Part shown: in pieces, positions 28,340 to 37,193 of the stretch | How the letters are laid out: each line of letters opens with the position of its first letter | Position numbering within the stretch: position 1 is the first letter of the stretch | Source: DASWJZ01 sp963805325 | Lineage (GTDB): Bacteria > Pseudomonadota > Alphaproteobacteria > Rhizobiales > Afifellaceae | Length of the DNA: 64,000 nt | Assembly: GCA_963805325.1 (NCBI GenBank) | Contig: CAWDTS010000007.1 | Coordinates: forward strand, 12,053 to 76,052 | Direction of reading: 5' to 3' | Notes under the pieces: generated by a model | Seen by the model: only the letters and a program-made list of their open reading frames with translations | The model's database searches: none | Told to the model about the DNA's origin: nothing | Position numbers and translations under genes: made by a program

Positions 28340-28626
28340 CGCTGCTTCTGATCCTTGCGCTCGCCGTGGGCACCTATGCGACGCGCGCCGCGGGGCACAT
28401 GGTGCTGTCACGCTTCGAGCATCTCCATCCGCGCGTCGAAGCGGCGCTTGAGGCCATGCCCGCCGCCGTCATCACGGCGCTCGTCGCGCCGGCGGTGCTT
28501 GCGACGGGCATTGCCGAGACCGTTGCGGCCGGCGTGACGATCCTCGCCGCGACCCGCCTGTCGATCATGCCGACGCTTGTTATCGCGGCGGTGACGGTGT
28601 CGCTGCTGAGGGCGGCCGGGCTCTAG
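28336..28626 (+). CDS. azlD: AzlD-type branched-chain amino acid exporter small subunit
   Basis: This 96-residue membrane protein starts at a GTG overlapping the corrected azlC stop. It has about three hydrophobic segments (TLLLILALAVGTYATRAAG, AVITALVAPAVLATG, LSIMPTLVIAAVTVSLL) and the central FEHLHPRVEAALEAMPAAV characteristic of AzlD. Its TAG shares a CTAG with the stop of the convergent DUF1127 gene. Confidence 0.88.
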   Translation: MTLLLILALAVGTYATRAAGHMVLSRFEHLHPRVEAALEAMPAAVITALVAPAVLATGIAETVAAGVTILAATRLSIMPTLVIAAVTVSLLRAAGL

Positions 28627-28862
28627 CCGGCGCGCCGCGAGGGATATGGCCACGCGCCGTGGGCGGAAACCGCGGGAGGTGTCCATCGCGCCGTCGGCCG
28701 CGTCTTCGGCGCCGAATGCTCCCGTATTACCTCGGAAACGACGGCATCAATCCGGTCCGGCTCAATGCCGATGTCGAGCAGGATTTCCGGCGACAGCATT
28801 TTCAGGTCGCGCACCGCCTGCCTTCTGCGCCGCGCCTCGGAAATCTTTGCGAGAATGCTCAT
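28623..28862 (-). CDS. DUF1127-like small arginine-rich protein
   Basis: The ATG at 28862 has an AAGGAGAA ribosome-binding site and gives 79 residues. The N-terminal part (MSILAKISEARRRRQAVRD) and LSPEILLDIGIEPDRID match the DUF1127 pattern of an arginine-rich helix followed by a DIG turn. A tail of about 30 residues rich in P, R and A extends beyond the usual 45-50 residue form. Members of this family have been linked to RNA and phosphate or carbon metabolism in some alphaproteobacteria; a role here is not known. It is transcribed divergently from the LysR gene. Confidence 0.75.
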   Translation of the reverse strand: MSILAKISEARRRRQAVRDLKMLSPEILLDIGIEPDRIDAVVSEVIREHSAPKTRPTARWTPPAVSAHGAWPYPSRRAG

Positions 28863-28999
28863 GGTCGTTCTCCTTGAACGATATTCATCAAGACCGACTT
28901 TCATCGGCCTTCCTATGACGCTATTTAATCCGTGTAGCCGGAGGTATCGAACGCATAGCGTGCATGGCTACATGAATGAGAGTCATGTTGAAGGGACCC

Positions 29000-29914
29000 A
29001 TGTCGGAAGATCGGCTTTCCCAGCTTCCCCCGCTTCACGCGCTGAGGAGCTTCCACGCCGCGGCGCGCTTCGGGCGCTTCCGCGACGCCGCCGGTGCGCT
29101 CGGCCTGTCGGAATCCGCCGTCAGCCACCAGATCCGCAAGCTTGAGGACTATCTTGGCGTGCGGCTTTTCGAGCGGGCCGGCAACGCCGTGCGGCTGACG
29201 CTCATCGGGCAGACCTATTTCGAGGAGATCGACCCAGCCTTCTCCCGCATCCGCCGCGCTACGGAAGCGCTCGCCGGTCCGTGCTGCCGCGTCTCGCTGA
29301 CGCTGACGACCTCGCTCGCCACGCTGTGGCTAATCCCGCGGCTCGGGCGACTGGAGGCGGCGCTGCCGGAGGTGAACGTGCAGATGGTGCCGACCGGCCG
29401 GGTCGTCGATCTGCGCCGCGAGCAGATCGACCTGGCGATCCGCTACGGTAAGGGCCATTGGCCCGGTTACGCCGCACATCATCTGTTCGATGAGCAGGCG
29501 TTTCCTGTCTGCCGCCCCGGGCTTCTTTCCGATGACGCGGATCCCCAGAAGGCGCTCGGCAAGGCTCGTTTGATCGTCGATGCCTCAGATCGGGAGGAAT
29601 GGCGCGAATGGGCGCAGGCGCACGGTCTTGAGCCACCGTCGCTCGACGGCGCACTGGCGCTGGATGGCTCGGAACAGATCCTGCGCGCCGCGGCCGAAGG
29701 ACTGGGCGTGGCGATCGGCCGTCGCCCACTCGTCGACGGCTGGCTCGCCGACGGCGATCTCGTCGCGCCGTTCGGAACGGCGGACGAGAGCGGCTGCGCT
29801 TATTATCTTCTCTACGCCGATGCGGAAGAGTTGAGCGTGCCGGCGCGCCGCGTTGCGCGCTGGCTGGTCAGCATCAGCAAGGGCGAGGAAGCGGCGAAAG
29901 CGCTCTTCGCCTAG
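29000..29914 (+). CDS. LysR-family transcriptional regulator (GcvA-like)
   Basis: The N-terminal winged helix-turn-helix (about residues 8-68) reads LPPLHALRSFHAAARFGRF and LSESAVSHQIRKLEDYLGV, very close to the GcvA subgroup. The type 2 periplasmic-binding-like effector domain follows (about 95-295). The ATG at 29000 has a GAAGGGA site seven bases before it and starts MSEDRLSQLPPL. An upstream ATG at 28976 would add eight residues. The target is unknown; LysR regulators often control the divergent neighbour, here the DUF1127 gene. Confidence 0.88.
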   Translation: MSEDRLSQLPPLHALRSFHAAARFGRFRDAAGALGLSESAVSHQIRKLEDYLGVRLFERAGNAVRLTLIGQTYFEEIDPAFSRIRRATEALAGPCCRVSLTLTTSLATLWLIPRLGRLEAALPEVNVQMVPTGRVVDLRREQIDLAIRYGKGHWPGYAAHHLFDEQAFPVCRPGLLSDDADPQKALGKARLIVDASDREEWREWAQAHGLEPPSLDGALALDGSEQILRAAAEGLGVAIGRRPLVDGWLADGDLVAPFGTADESGCAYYLLYADAEELSVPARRVARWLVSISKGEEAAKALFA

Positions 29915-29957
29915 GCCGCGAGTGGGCTCGCGCAGCGGCCAACAAGAAACTCGCCGC

Positions 29958-29987
29958 TTGCGCAGTGCCGTCGTAGCAAGTTATAAT
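29958..29987 (+). promoter_or_regulatory. Promoter of the GH108 gene
   Basis: TTGCGC at 29958-29963, an 18-base spacer and a consensus TATAAT at 29982-29987 lie about 29 bases upstream of the ATG. An AGGGAGG ribosome-binding site follows. A perfect TATAAT is rare in this high-GC window. Confidence 0.6.
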
Positions 29988-30015
29988 TGCATTATCTACA
30001 ATCAGGGAGGGTTGC

Positions 30016-30531
30016 ATGGCCGCGGACAATTTCGATCCCTCTTTGAAGTTCACTCTCCTGTTCGAAGGTGGCTTCGTAAACAATCCGAAGGATCCGGGCG
30101 GGGCCACCAATCTCGGTGTTACCATTCACACCCTTTCTCAGGTTCTCGGGCACAACGCGACTGTCGCTGAGGTCCAGGCGCTCACACCGAAGACAGTGGC
30201 GCCAATTTACAGGCAAAGGTACTGGAACACTGTTCGAGGCGATGACCTGCCTTTGGGTGTGGACCTCGCGGTGTTCGATTTCGGCGTCCATTCCGGTCCA
30301 ATCCGCGGCGTGAAAGGCCTGCAGCGCGTTCTCGGCCTCGATGATGACGGAAAGATCGGAGACATCACTCTCAAGGTCGTAAGGAAGTTCGATCCGAAGA
30401 CCGTTGTCGAAACCTTGTGCGCGGAGCGCCTGCACTTCCTGCAAGGGCTGAAAGTATTCGAGACCTTCGGGAAAGGTCTGAAAGGTCGAGTGGAGAGGTG
30501 TCGGACGGCCGCCCTGTCGATGTTGGCGTAG
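30016..30531 (+). CDS. GH108-family lysozyme-like peptidoglycan hydrolase
   Basis: The 171-residue protein carries the glycoside hydrolase 108 (former DUF847) motif FEGGFVNNPKDPGGATNLGV at residues 16-35. The glutamate of this motif is the expected catalytic acid of this muramidase family. The region around YRQRYWNTVRGDDLPLGVDL and the C-terminal putative peptidoglycan-binding part (about 80-160) also fit. There is no signal peptide. Codon choice is less GC-extreme than in the neighbours, with codons such as ACA, ATT and AGG. Relatives occur as phage endolysins and in gene transfer agents, but no holin or other phage gene is adjacent. Lateral acquisition is inferred. Confidence 0.85.
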   Translation: MAADNFDPSLKFTLLFEGGFVNNPKDPGGATNLGVTIHTLSQVLGHNATVAEVQALTPKTVAPIYRQRYWNTVRGDDLPLGVDLAVFDFGVHSGPIRGVKGLQRVLGLDDDGKIGDITLKVVRKFDPKTVVETLCAERLHFLQGLKVFETFGKGLKGRVERCRTAALSMLA

Positions 30532-30537
30532 CCGCGC

Positions 30538-32388
30538 TCAGCCCACGATCGGCCGGCAGGCGGCTTCAAGCCACGCGCGGTCCTCCGCCGAAAGCGTCGG
30601 CCAGCCGGAAAGCGCTCCGAAGACGCGCGTGTGATAGGCGTCGAGCCAGGCGAGCTCGGCCGCGCTCATCAGCAGCGGTTCGATCAGCCTGCGGTCGATG
30701 GGGCTGAGCGAAATCGTCTCGAAGGAATGCATCGGCCGGTCGCCGCCCGGAACCGGCTCGGCCTCGCGCACCACGATAAGGTTTTCGATGCGGATTCCGA
30801 AGTCGCCGGCGCGATAATAGCCGGGCTCGTTGGAGATGATCATGCCGGGCTCAAGCGGCGTGTGCCCGGTCTTGGCGATCCGTTGCGGCCCCTCATGCAC
30901 GGAAAGGTAGGCGCCGACGCCGTGGCCCGTGCCGTGGTCGAAATCGAGGCCCGCCTGCCAGAGCGCTTGCCGTGCGAGCGTGTCGAGTTGCGCGCCGGTC
31001 GTGCCCTTCGGGAAGCGCGCCATGGCGATCGCGATGTGGCCCTTGAGGACGCGCGTGAAACGGTCGCGGAAGAGGTCGAGCCGTTCGGGTGAGGGGGTTC
31101 CGACCGGCACGGTGCGCGTGACGTCGGTCGTCCCGTCCTGGTACTGCCCGCCGGAATCGATCAGGTAGAGGTCGCCGTCTTCGAGCTTGCGGTTGGTGCG
31201 CTCGGTGACGCGATAGTGGTTGATCGCGCCGTTCGGGCCGGTCGAGGAGATAGCGTCGAAGGAGAGGTCGACGAGCGGCACATTCTCTTCCGCTGCCGTT
31301 TCGGTGCGGAGCGCTTCGAGCTTCTTCGCCGCATCGATCTCGCTCAGCGATCCCGGCGCGCTCGTCTCCACGAAGCGCAGGAAGCGCAGCATCGCCACGC
31401 CGTCGCGAATGTGCGCGGCGCGCGCGCCTTGCAGCTCCGCCGTGTTCTTCTTCGCCTTCGGAAGGGCCACCGGATCGGCGGATTCGATGATCTTGCCGCC
31501 CGCCGCCTCGACAAGCCGCGCCACGGCCTCGGCCGACCCCAGCGGATCGTAAAGCACCTTGAGGCCCGATTCGCCGAGCTCGGTGAGCCGTGCGGAGAAG
31601 TCGCGCGCCTCGCGCACGTCGGCGAAGCCTTCGAGCCGGTCGCGCACGGCATTCGAGAGCTTGCGCCCGTCAATGAAAAGCTGCGGCCGGCCCTCGGCAG
31701 GGACCGACGCGAAGGCGAGCGGCGAGGGGGTGTGCGCGATATCGTTGCCGCGGATGTTGAAGAGCCAGGCGATCGACGCCGGGTCGGTCAGGATCGCCGC
31801 GTCGGCGCGCTTCTCCGCGACGATCTTCGCCGCCTCGGCGATCTTCTCTTCGACCGGCTTGCCGGCGAGCGCTTCCGGCTGCTCGACAACGCGCGCAGCG
31901 GGCGGCTCGGGCCGGTCGCTCCACACCGCGTCGAGCGGGTTCTCCTCGACGGCGACGAGTTCCGCACCGGCCGCATCGAGGCCGCGTCTGATCTGGCGCA
32001 CCTGCGCGCGCGTCATCAGCCATGGGTCGTAGCCGATGCGCGCACCCTCCGCCGCATTCTCCTTCAGCCAGCTGCCGACCGAAGTCTCCATCACCGCGAC
32101 CCGCGCGAACACGTCGGTATCGACCTGCTCGGGCACCTGCAGCGTGTAGCGCCCGTCGACGAAGATCGCCGCCTTGTCGGAAAGCACGACCGCCGTGCCG
32201 GCGGAGCCTGTGAAGCCCGTCAGCCAGGCCAGCCGCTCGGAGGACTTCGGCACGTATTCGCCCTGATGCTCATCGGCGCGCGGCACGATGAAGCCATCGA
32301 GCTGCAGCTCTTTCAGTTTGGCGCGAAGCGCTTTCGCGCGCTCGGCGCCCCTGGTCGGATCGGTGGTATCGGCATAGCTCTGGAACAT
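30538..32388 (-). CDS. pepP: Xaa-Pro aminopeptidase (M24B, long form)
   Basis: The 616-residue three-domain metallopeptidase removes N-terminal residues preceding proline. Two creatinase-like N-terminal domains (about residues 1-310, VPRADEHQGEYVPKSSERL near 36) precede the pita-bread catalytic domain. Metal ligands are in DSGGQYQDGTTDVTRT (two aspartates), GTGHGVG (histidine), ISNEPGYY (glutamate) and a final glutamate in the segment before the C-terminal extension. The long form resembles eukaryotic cytosolic APP and is common in Hyphomicrobiales. It lies upstream-to-downstream after prmA on the same strand. Confidence 0.92.
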   Translation of the reverse strand: MFQSYADTTDPTRGAERAKALRAKLKELQLDGFIVPRADEHQGEYVPKSSERLAWLTGFTGSAGTAVVLSDKAAIFVDGRYTLQVPEQVDTDVFARVAVMETSVGSWLKENAAEGARIGYDPWLMTRAQVRQIRRGLDAAGAELVAVEENPLDAVWSDRPEPPAARVVEQPEALAGKPVEEKIAEAAKIVAEKRADAAILTDPASIAWLFNIRGNDIAHTPSPLAFASVPAEGRPQLFIDGRKLSNAVRDRLEGFADVREARDFSARLTELGESGLKVLYDPLGSAEAVARLVEAAGGKIIESADPVALPKAKKNTAELQGARAAHIRDGVAMLRFLRFVETSAPGSLSEIDAAKKLEALRTETAAEENVPLVDLSFDAISSTGPNGAINHYRVTERTNRKLEDGDLYLIDSGGQYQDGTTDVTRTVPVGTPSPERLDLFRDRFTRVLKGHIAIAMARFPKGTTGAQLDTLARQALWQAGLDFDHGTGHGVGAYLSVHEGPQRIAKTGHTPLEPGMIISNEPGYYRAGDFGIRIENLIVVREAEPVPGGDRPMHSFETISLSPIDRRLIEPLLMSAAELAWLDAYHTRVFGALSGWPTLSAEDRAWLEAACRPIVG

Positions 32389-32439
32389 GGCGCGCTCCTT
32401 AGCACAGCCCGGCTCGCGATTGCCAAGCGGGCAACGCCT

Positions 32440-33309
32440 TCAGGGCTTTTTGAACGCCAGCACCGACCAGCCGCCAAAGATATGCGCCGTCGTCAGCCGC
32501 AATCCTTGCGCCCGGTAGGAAGCGACGACGCGCTCGCGCTGATGCAACAGGAGCCCGGAAAGCACCAGCGTTCCGCCTCTCGCAATGAGAGGGACAAGCC
32601 GCGGCGCCAACTGGCAGAGCGGCTCGGCGAGGATATTGGCGGCGACGAGATCGAAGGGCGCGCGGTCGCGGATGAGGCGCGCCTCGACGCCCGGACCGAC
32701 AGCGAGGCGCAAAAGCCCGGCGACGCCGTTCCGTTGCGCATTGTCCCGCGCCACCGCGATTGCGATCGGATCGATATCGGTGGCGACGACCGGGCGCCTG
32801 AGCACCTTCGCCATCGCGATAGCAAGCACGCCGGAGCCGGTGCCGAGATCGAGTGGGCGCAGAAAGCGGCGCCGGCGCATCAGCCGGTCGAGAACACAAA
32901 GAATCCCCGTCGTGGTCGCATGGTGGCCGGTTCCGAACGCCCTCCCGGCGTCGATCTCGATCCGCATCGCGGCGGCTGGAACGCGCCAGCGATCATGACT
33001 GCCATGCAGGAGGAAGCGGCCGGCCGCGATGGGCTTGAGCACTTTCAGCCCGGCGCCGACCCAGTCGGTCTCCGGCAGCTTTTCAACGCGAAGCGGTGCG
33101 CCGAAGGCGTCGGCGCCGAGCCGATCGCGCAGCTTCGTCGCGATGTCCTCCGCGCCCCCGTCTTCAAAATAGGCATCGACCGACCAGAGCCCATCGGCGC
33201 GCTCGTCGAGCGAAACGGCGACGCCGTCCTCGCCATAGTCGCGTTCCAGGAAATTCGAGATGCGCCGCGCTTCGGGAAAAGCGGCGGTGAGCGTGGCCTT
33301 CAATGTCAT
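32440..33309 (-). CDS. prmA: Ribosomal protein L11 methyltransferase PrmA
   Basis: PrmA trimethylates ribosomal protein L11 using S-adenosylmethionine. The 289-residue protein has a small N-terminal recognition domain, then the methyltransferase fold: GTGHHATTTGILCVLD (about 140), DLGTGSGVLAIAMAKV (about 163, motif I), DIDPIAIAVARDNAQRNG (motif II) and the active-site loop LVAANILAEPL. It is followed on the same strand by the aminopeptidase gene after 51 bases. Confidence 0.92.
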   Translation of the reverse strand: MTLKATLTAAFPEARRISNFLERDYGEDGVAVSLDERADGLWSVDAYFEDGGAEDIATKLRDRLGADAFGAPLRVEKLPETDWVGAGLKVLKPIAAGRFLLHGSHDRWRVPAAAMRIEIDAGRAFGTGHHATTTGILCVLDRLMRRRRFLRPLDLGTGSGVLAIAMAKVLRRPVVATDIDPIAIAVARDNAQRNGVAGLLRLAVGPGVEARLIRDRAPFDLVAANILAEPLCQLAPRLVPLIARGGTLVLSGLLLHQRERVVASYRAQGLRLTTAHIFGGWSVLAFKKP

Positions 33310-33392
33310 CGCGGACGGGTCGCTTGCGGCACATCAATTCCTGTTGGTCGGGCGCTCTTCATAGTCGGTTTCGCGACTGATGGGAGCCCGGC

Positions 33393-33986
33393 GTGGCGAG
33401 ACGCATTGTCATCATTCAGGGGCATCCGGACGCGAGTCGGGACCGCTTTTGCCGCGCCTTGGCGAGCGCTTATGAGAAAGGCGCGCGCGCCGCCGGCCAC
33501 GACGTGCGGCGCGATCGAGGTCGCCGCGCTCAAGTTCGACTGCATCCGCTCGCAGTCCGAATGGCAGTCGGCCGCGCCCCCGCCGGACATCCTGCTTGCG
33601 CAGGACGATGTCCGCTGGGCCGAGCACATCGTCCTCTTTTACCCACTATGGCTCGGGACGATGCCTGCGCTTCTAAGGCGTTTCTTGAACAGCTCCTGCG
33701 TCCCGGATTCGCGGTTCCTGACATCGAAGACGCCAGCAGGCTCCCGCCGGTCGGCCACCTCAAGGGCCGCCCGGCGCGCATCGTCGTGACGATGGGCATG
33801 CCGGCGCTCGCCTACCGCTGGTTCTTCGGCGCGCACAGCCTGAAGAGCCTCGAGCGCAACATCCTGAAATTCGTCGGCATCAAGCCGATCCGCGAGAGCC
33901 TCGTCGGCCTGGTCGCGGCGAAGGACGACGCGGGGCGCAAGCGCTGGCTTCAGAAAATGGAGGCGCTGGGGCGGGAGGGAGCGTAA
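33393..33986 (+). CDS. Flavodoxin-fold NAD(P)H oxidoreductase, two frame breaks
   Basis: The start RRIVIIQGHPDASRDRF and the end IVVTMGMPALAYRWFFGAH with KFVGIKPIRES are in one frame. The middle (IEVAALKFDCIRSQSEW, ILLAQDDVRWAEHIVLFYPL, WLGTMPALL) is in another. An extra base near 33510 and a missing base near 33674 account for the switch out and back. Combined, the protein of about 197 residues fits the Flavodoxin_2 family of NAD(P)H:quinone oxidoreductases, with the FYPLWLGTMPALL motif that contacts the flavin. Whether it is a pseudogene or an artefact cannot be told from one gene, but other breaks in this window favour artefact. Confidence 0.75.
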   Translation: MARRIVIIQGHPDASRDRFCRALASAYEKGARAAGHDVRRDRGRRAQVRLHPLAVRMAVGRAPAGHPACAGRCPLGRAHRPLLPTMARDDACASKAFLEQLLRPGFAVPDIEDASRLPPVGHLKGRPARIVVTMGMPALAYRWFFGAHSLKSLERNILKFVGIKPIRESLVGLVAAKDDAGRKRWLQKMEALGREGA

Positions 33987-33992
33987 GTCCAG

Positions 33993-36377
33993 CTACGCCG
34001 CCTCGACGAAGCTATCCACCACCCGCTTCTGCCCGGCCTTGTCGAAATCCACGGTGAGCTTGTTGCCGTCGACCGCGGCGACGGTGCCCGGCCCGAATTT
34101 CTGGTGGAACACGCGGTCGCCGGTCGCGAAGCGCGCAGTGCCGCCGATGACGCTGCGGGCGACAAGCTCGCCTTCGATCGTCACCGGCTCGCGCTCCACG
34201 CGCTTGCGCGGATCGGTCTTCCCGGATTGGCCGCGGTTCGCTTGCGCGCGCTGCCAGCCGGGCGTGCGGTAGGCGGAGTTGAAGGGCTCCATGGTGTCGA
34301 AGCGCGAGACGCCGCCCATCCCTCCATAGCCGCCCATTCCGCCTGCGCCATAGCCGCCGTAGCTCGCCGGCTCCGACACTTCGACATGCCCCTCCGGCAG
34401 ATCGTCGAGGAAGCGCGACGGCACGGTCGATTGCCAGAGCCCGTGCGTGCGGCGGTTGGCGACGAACCAGATTTTCGCGTGCTTCCGCGCGCGGGTGAGG
34501 CCGACGTAAGCCAGCCGCCGCTCCTCTTCGAGACCCGCTTTGCCGTTCTCGTCGATGGTGCGCTGCGAGGGGAAGAGTCCTTCCTCCCAGCCGGGGAGAT
34601 AGACGATGTCGAACTCCAGCCCCTTCGCCGAATGCAGCGTCATGATGGAGACGGCCTCGTCGTTCTCGCCGCGCTCCGCGTCCATCACCAGCGCGACATG
34701 CTCCAGGAAGGCGGGGAGGGAATCGTACTCCCCCATGTTGTTGACGAGCTCTTTAAGGTTCTCGAGCCGCCCCGGCGCGTCCGCCGAGCGGTCCATCTGC
34801 CACATCTCCGTGTAGCCGGATTCCTCCAGGATCATCTCGGCGAGATCGATGTGGCGCATGGTGTCGACGAGGCTCGTCCAGCGCCCAAAGCTTTTGACGA
34901 GATCGCCGAGCGCCTGCCTCTGCTTCGGCTTGATCTCCTCCGTCACCACCAGTTCGCCCGCCGCCGCCATCAAGGGGACATTGCGGGCGCGGGCATGGCC
35001 GTGGATGAACTGGATGGTGGAAGCGCCGAGGCCACGCTTCGGCGTGTTGACGATGCGCTCGAACGCGAGATCGTCGGCCGGATTGACGGTGGCGCGGAGA
35101 TAGGCGAGCGCGTCGCGGATCTCCATGCGCTCGTAGAAGCGCGGGCCGCCGATGACGCGGTAGTTCAACCCGAGCGTGATGAAGCGGTCTTCGAACTCGC
35201 GCATCTGGTAGGAGGCGCGCACCAGGATCGCCATGTCGTTGAGCGAGACGCCCTGTCGCTGCAACTGCTCGATGTCCTCGCCGATGGCGCGCGCTTCCTC
35301 CGAGGAATCCCAGCCGGATGTGACGGCAACTCGCGCGCCCATCTCGGCCGTGTCGGTGAAGAGCGTCTTGCCGAGCCTCCCTTCGTTGTGCGCGATGAGC
35401 CCGGAGGCGGCGGCGAGGATGTGACCGGTCGAGCGGTAGTTGCATTCGAGGCGGATCACCGTCGCGCCGGGGAAGTCGCGCTCGAAGCGCAGGATGTTGT
35501 CGACCTCCGCGCCGCGCCAGCCATAGATCGACTGGTCGTCGTCGCCGACGCAGCAGATGTTCTTGTTCTCCTGCGCGAGCAGCCTCAGCCACAGATACTG
35601 CGCGACGTTGGTGTCCTGGTATTCGTCGACGAGCATGTAGCGGAAGCGCTTCTGGAAATCGGCGAGCACGTCCGGGTGCTCGCGGAAGAGCCGGAGACAT
35701 TCGAGAAGCAGGTCGCCGAAATCGGCGGCGTTCAGCGTCTTCAGCCGCTGCTGGTATTCCGCATAGAGCTCGCGCCCCTTGCCGTTCGCGTAAGCGTAAG
35801 CCTCACCGTCCGGGATCTTGTCGGGCGTGAGGCCGCGGTTCTTCCAGCCGTCGATGGCGGAAGCGAGCTGGCGCGCCGGCCAGCGCTTCTCGTCGATGTT
35901 GTTGGCCGTGATGAGCTGCTTCAGGAGCCGGATCTGGTCGTCGGTGTCGAGGATCGTGAAATCGGTCCGAAGCCCCACCAACTCCGCATGCCGGCGCAGG
36001 ATCTTCACGCCGATCGAATGGAACGTGCCGAGCCACGGCATGCCTTCGGCGCGCTCTTCGCCGATCAGCTTGCCGATGCGGAGTTTCATTTCCCGCGCCG
36101 CCTTGTTGGTGAAGGTCACGGCGAGGATTTGCGAAGGGAAGGCGCGGCCCGTCGCGAGGATATGGGCGATGCGCGATGTCAGAACGCGCGTCTTGCCGGT
36201 GCCCGCTCCGGCCAGGACAAGCAGCGGCCCGTCCGTGTGCTCAACCGCCTTGCGCTGCTCCGGATTGAGCTTTTCGAGCCACGGCTTGGCGCTCCCCGCG
36301 AGCGCGCGCGCGCCGATGCCGCCCGGCCGCGGGGCGGGGAGGTCGGCAGAATCTTCGCGGCGGGCGGTTTCCGTCAT
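33993..36377 (-). CDS. uvrD: ATP-dependent 3'-5' DNA helicase UvrD/PcrA
   Basis: This superfamily 1 helicase acts in nucleotide excision and mismatch repair. The 794 residues include the Q motif LNPEQRKAVEH (about 37-47) and Walker A LAGAGTGKTRVL (K62). Walker B appears as YMLVDEYQDTN, motif III as CCVGDDDQSIYGWRGA, and motif V as MTLHSAKGLEFDIVY. After the helicase core a glycine- and tyrosine-rich stretch (GGYGAGGMGGYGGMGG, about 685-700) links to a C-terminal Tudor/KOW-like domain (RVFHQKFGPGTVAAVDGNKL), the part that contacts RNA polymerase in PcrA/UvrD. Confidence 0.95.
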   Translation of the reverse strand: MTETARREDSADLPAPRPGGIGARALAGSAKPWLEKLNPEQRKAVEHTDGPLLVLAGAGTGKTRVLTSRIAHILATGRAFPSQILAVTFTNKAAREMKLRIGKLIGEERAEGMPWLGTFHSIGVKILRRHAELVGLRTDFTILDTDDQIRLLKQLITANNIDEKRWPARQLASAIDGWKNRGLTPDKIPDGEAYAYANGKGRELYAEYQQRLKTLNAADFGDLLLECLRLFREHPDVLADFQKRFRYMLVDEYQDTNVAQYLWLRLLAQENKNICCVGDDDQSIYGWRGAEVDNILRFERDFPGATVIRLECNYRSTGHILAAASGLIAHNEGRLGKTLFTDTAEMGARVAVTSGWDSSEEARAIGEDIEQLQRQGVSLNDMAILVRASYQMREFEDRFITLGLNYRVIGGPRFYERMEIRDALAYLRATVNPADDLAFERIVNTPKRGLGASTIQFIHGHARARNVPLMAAAGELVVTEEIKPKQRQALGDLVKSFGRWTSLVDTMRHIDLAEMILEESGYTEMWQMDRSADAPGRLENLKELVNNMGEYDSLPAFLEHVALVMDAERGENDEAVSIMTLHSAKGLEFDIVYLPGWEEGLFPSQRTIDENGKAGLEEERRLAYVGLTRARKHAKIWFVANRRTHGLWQSTVPSRFLDDLPEGHVEVSEPASYGGYGAGGMGGYGGMGGVSRFDTMEPFNSAYRTPGWQRAQANRGQSGKTDPRKRVEREPVTIEGELVARSVIGGTARFATGDRVFHQKFGPGTVAAVDGNKLTVDFDKAGQKRVVDSFVEAA

Positions 36378-36531
36378 TCAAGCCTTGGGAAGAGGGCAAG
36401 CCGTCGATTCGGCTCTCCCCGTGAACAATAGGGCAACGAAGCCGTTGATGCGAGGGACGCCGGGAGGCCTCGGGCGTTACGATCGTATATAGGATGCCTC
36501 AACGTTGTTGGCGGGCGGAAGAGACGAGAAA

Positions 36532-37050
36532 ATGGCGATGGAAACGAAGGTGGAGCGCTTCCAGTTCAAGCCCGACGGCGAGATTCCGAACAATCCGCTG
36601 CCGCTCCTCCTTTATCCCCAGGCGCTTTCGCCAACGCTTCAGACCGCGAGTGCGGCGCAGGCGCTTTTCCGCGAGAACGATTGGGTCGGCAACTGGGTCG
36701 ACGGCGTCTTCGACTTTTGGCACTTCCACGTCACCGGGCACGAGGTGCTCGGCTGTGTCGCCGGCGAAGCAGAGATCGGCTTCGGCGGCGACAGCGGGAT
36801 CGAGGTGACCTTCAAAGCCGGCGATGTCGTCGCGATTCCCGCAGGCGTCGGCCACAAGCGGCTCTCCGAAAAGCGCGGCGGGTTCACGATCGTCGGCGGC
36901 TATCCGCCGGGCCAGAGCGGCCGGATCACGCGGCCGGGCGAATATCCGCTTGCCGAGGCGCAGCGCCTGATCGCCGCACTCGATCTTCCGCGCGGCGATC
37001 CGGTCTCCGGCCCAAAGGGCCTGCTGATCGAAGCGTGGAACGCTAACTAA
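36532..37050 (+). CDS. Cupin-domain protein (YjlB-like)
   Basis: The 172-residue protein resembles the YjlB group of cupins. Motif 1 lies in FWHFHVTGHEVLGCVAGEAE (about residues 60-79), with histidines that could bind metal, and motif 2 in FKAGDVVAIPAGVGHKRL (about 94-111). The opening FKPDGEIPNNPLPLLLYPQA is also typical of the group. Two ATG codons (36532 and 36538) are possible; a TTG further upstream lacks a ribosome-binding site. Function is not established for the family. The gene is divergent from uvrD across a 154-base gap. Confidence 0.8.
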   Translation: MAMETKVERFQFKPDGEIPNNPLPLLLYPQALSPTLQTASAAQALFRENDWVGNWVDGVFDFWHFHVTGHEVLGCVAGEAEIGFGGDSGIEVTFKAGDVVAIPAGVGHKRLSEKRGGFTIVGGYPPGQSGRITRPGEYPLAEAQRLIAALDLPRGDPVSGPKGLLIEAWNAN

Positions 37051-37193
37051 CCGGCAAGCATCTGCGGCCGTTCGGGCGGAGAATCCCCAGTTTGTCGCCT
37101 TGACCCGACCCCGCTCACGGTGCAGGACGTGCGGGCCTCCCGGCACCCGGCGCCGCACTCTCTTTTCCGCGACATTCGTCGTCCGACGCCGCT

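Noticed and set aside
31216..33789. An 857-codon plus-strand open frame antisense to the aminopeptidase and prmA
   Set aside because: It is a shadow of high-GC codon bias on the opposite strand. Only its last part (about 33510-33674) encodes recognisable protein, as the middle of the frame-broken oxidoreductase.
34104..36431. A 775-codon plus-strand frame antisense to uvrD
   Set aside because: The composition is dominated by R, A, E and D with no domain, while the opposite strand encodes complete UvrD motifs.
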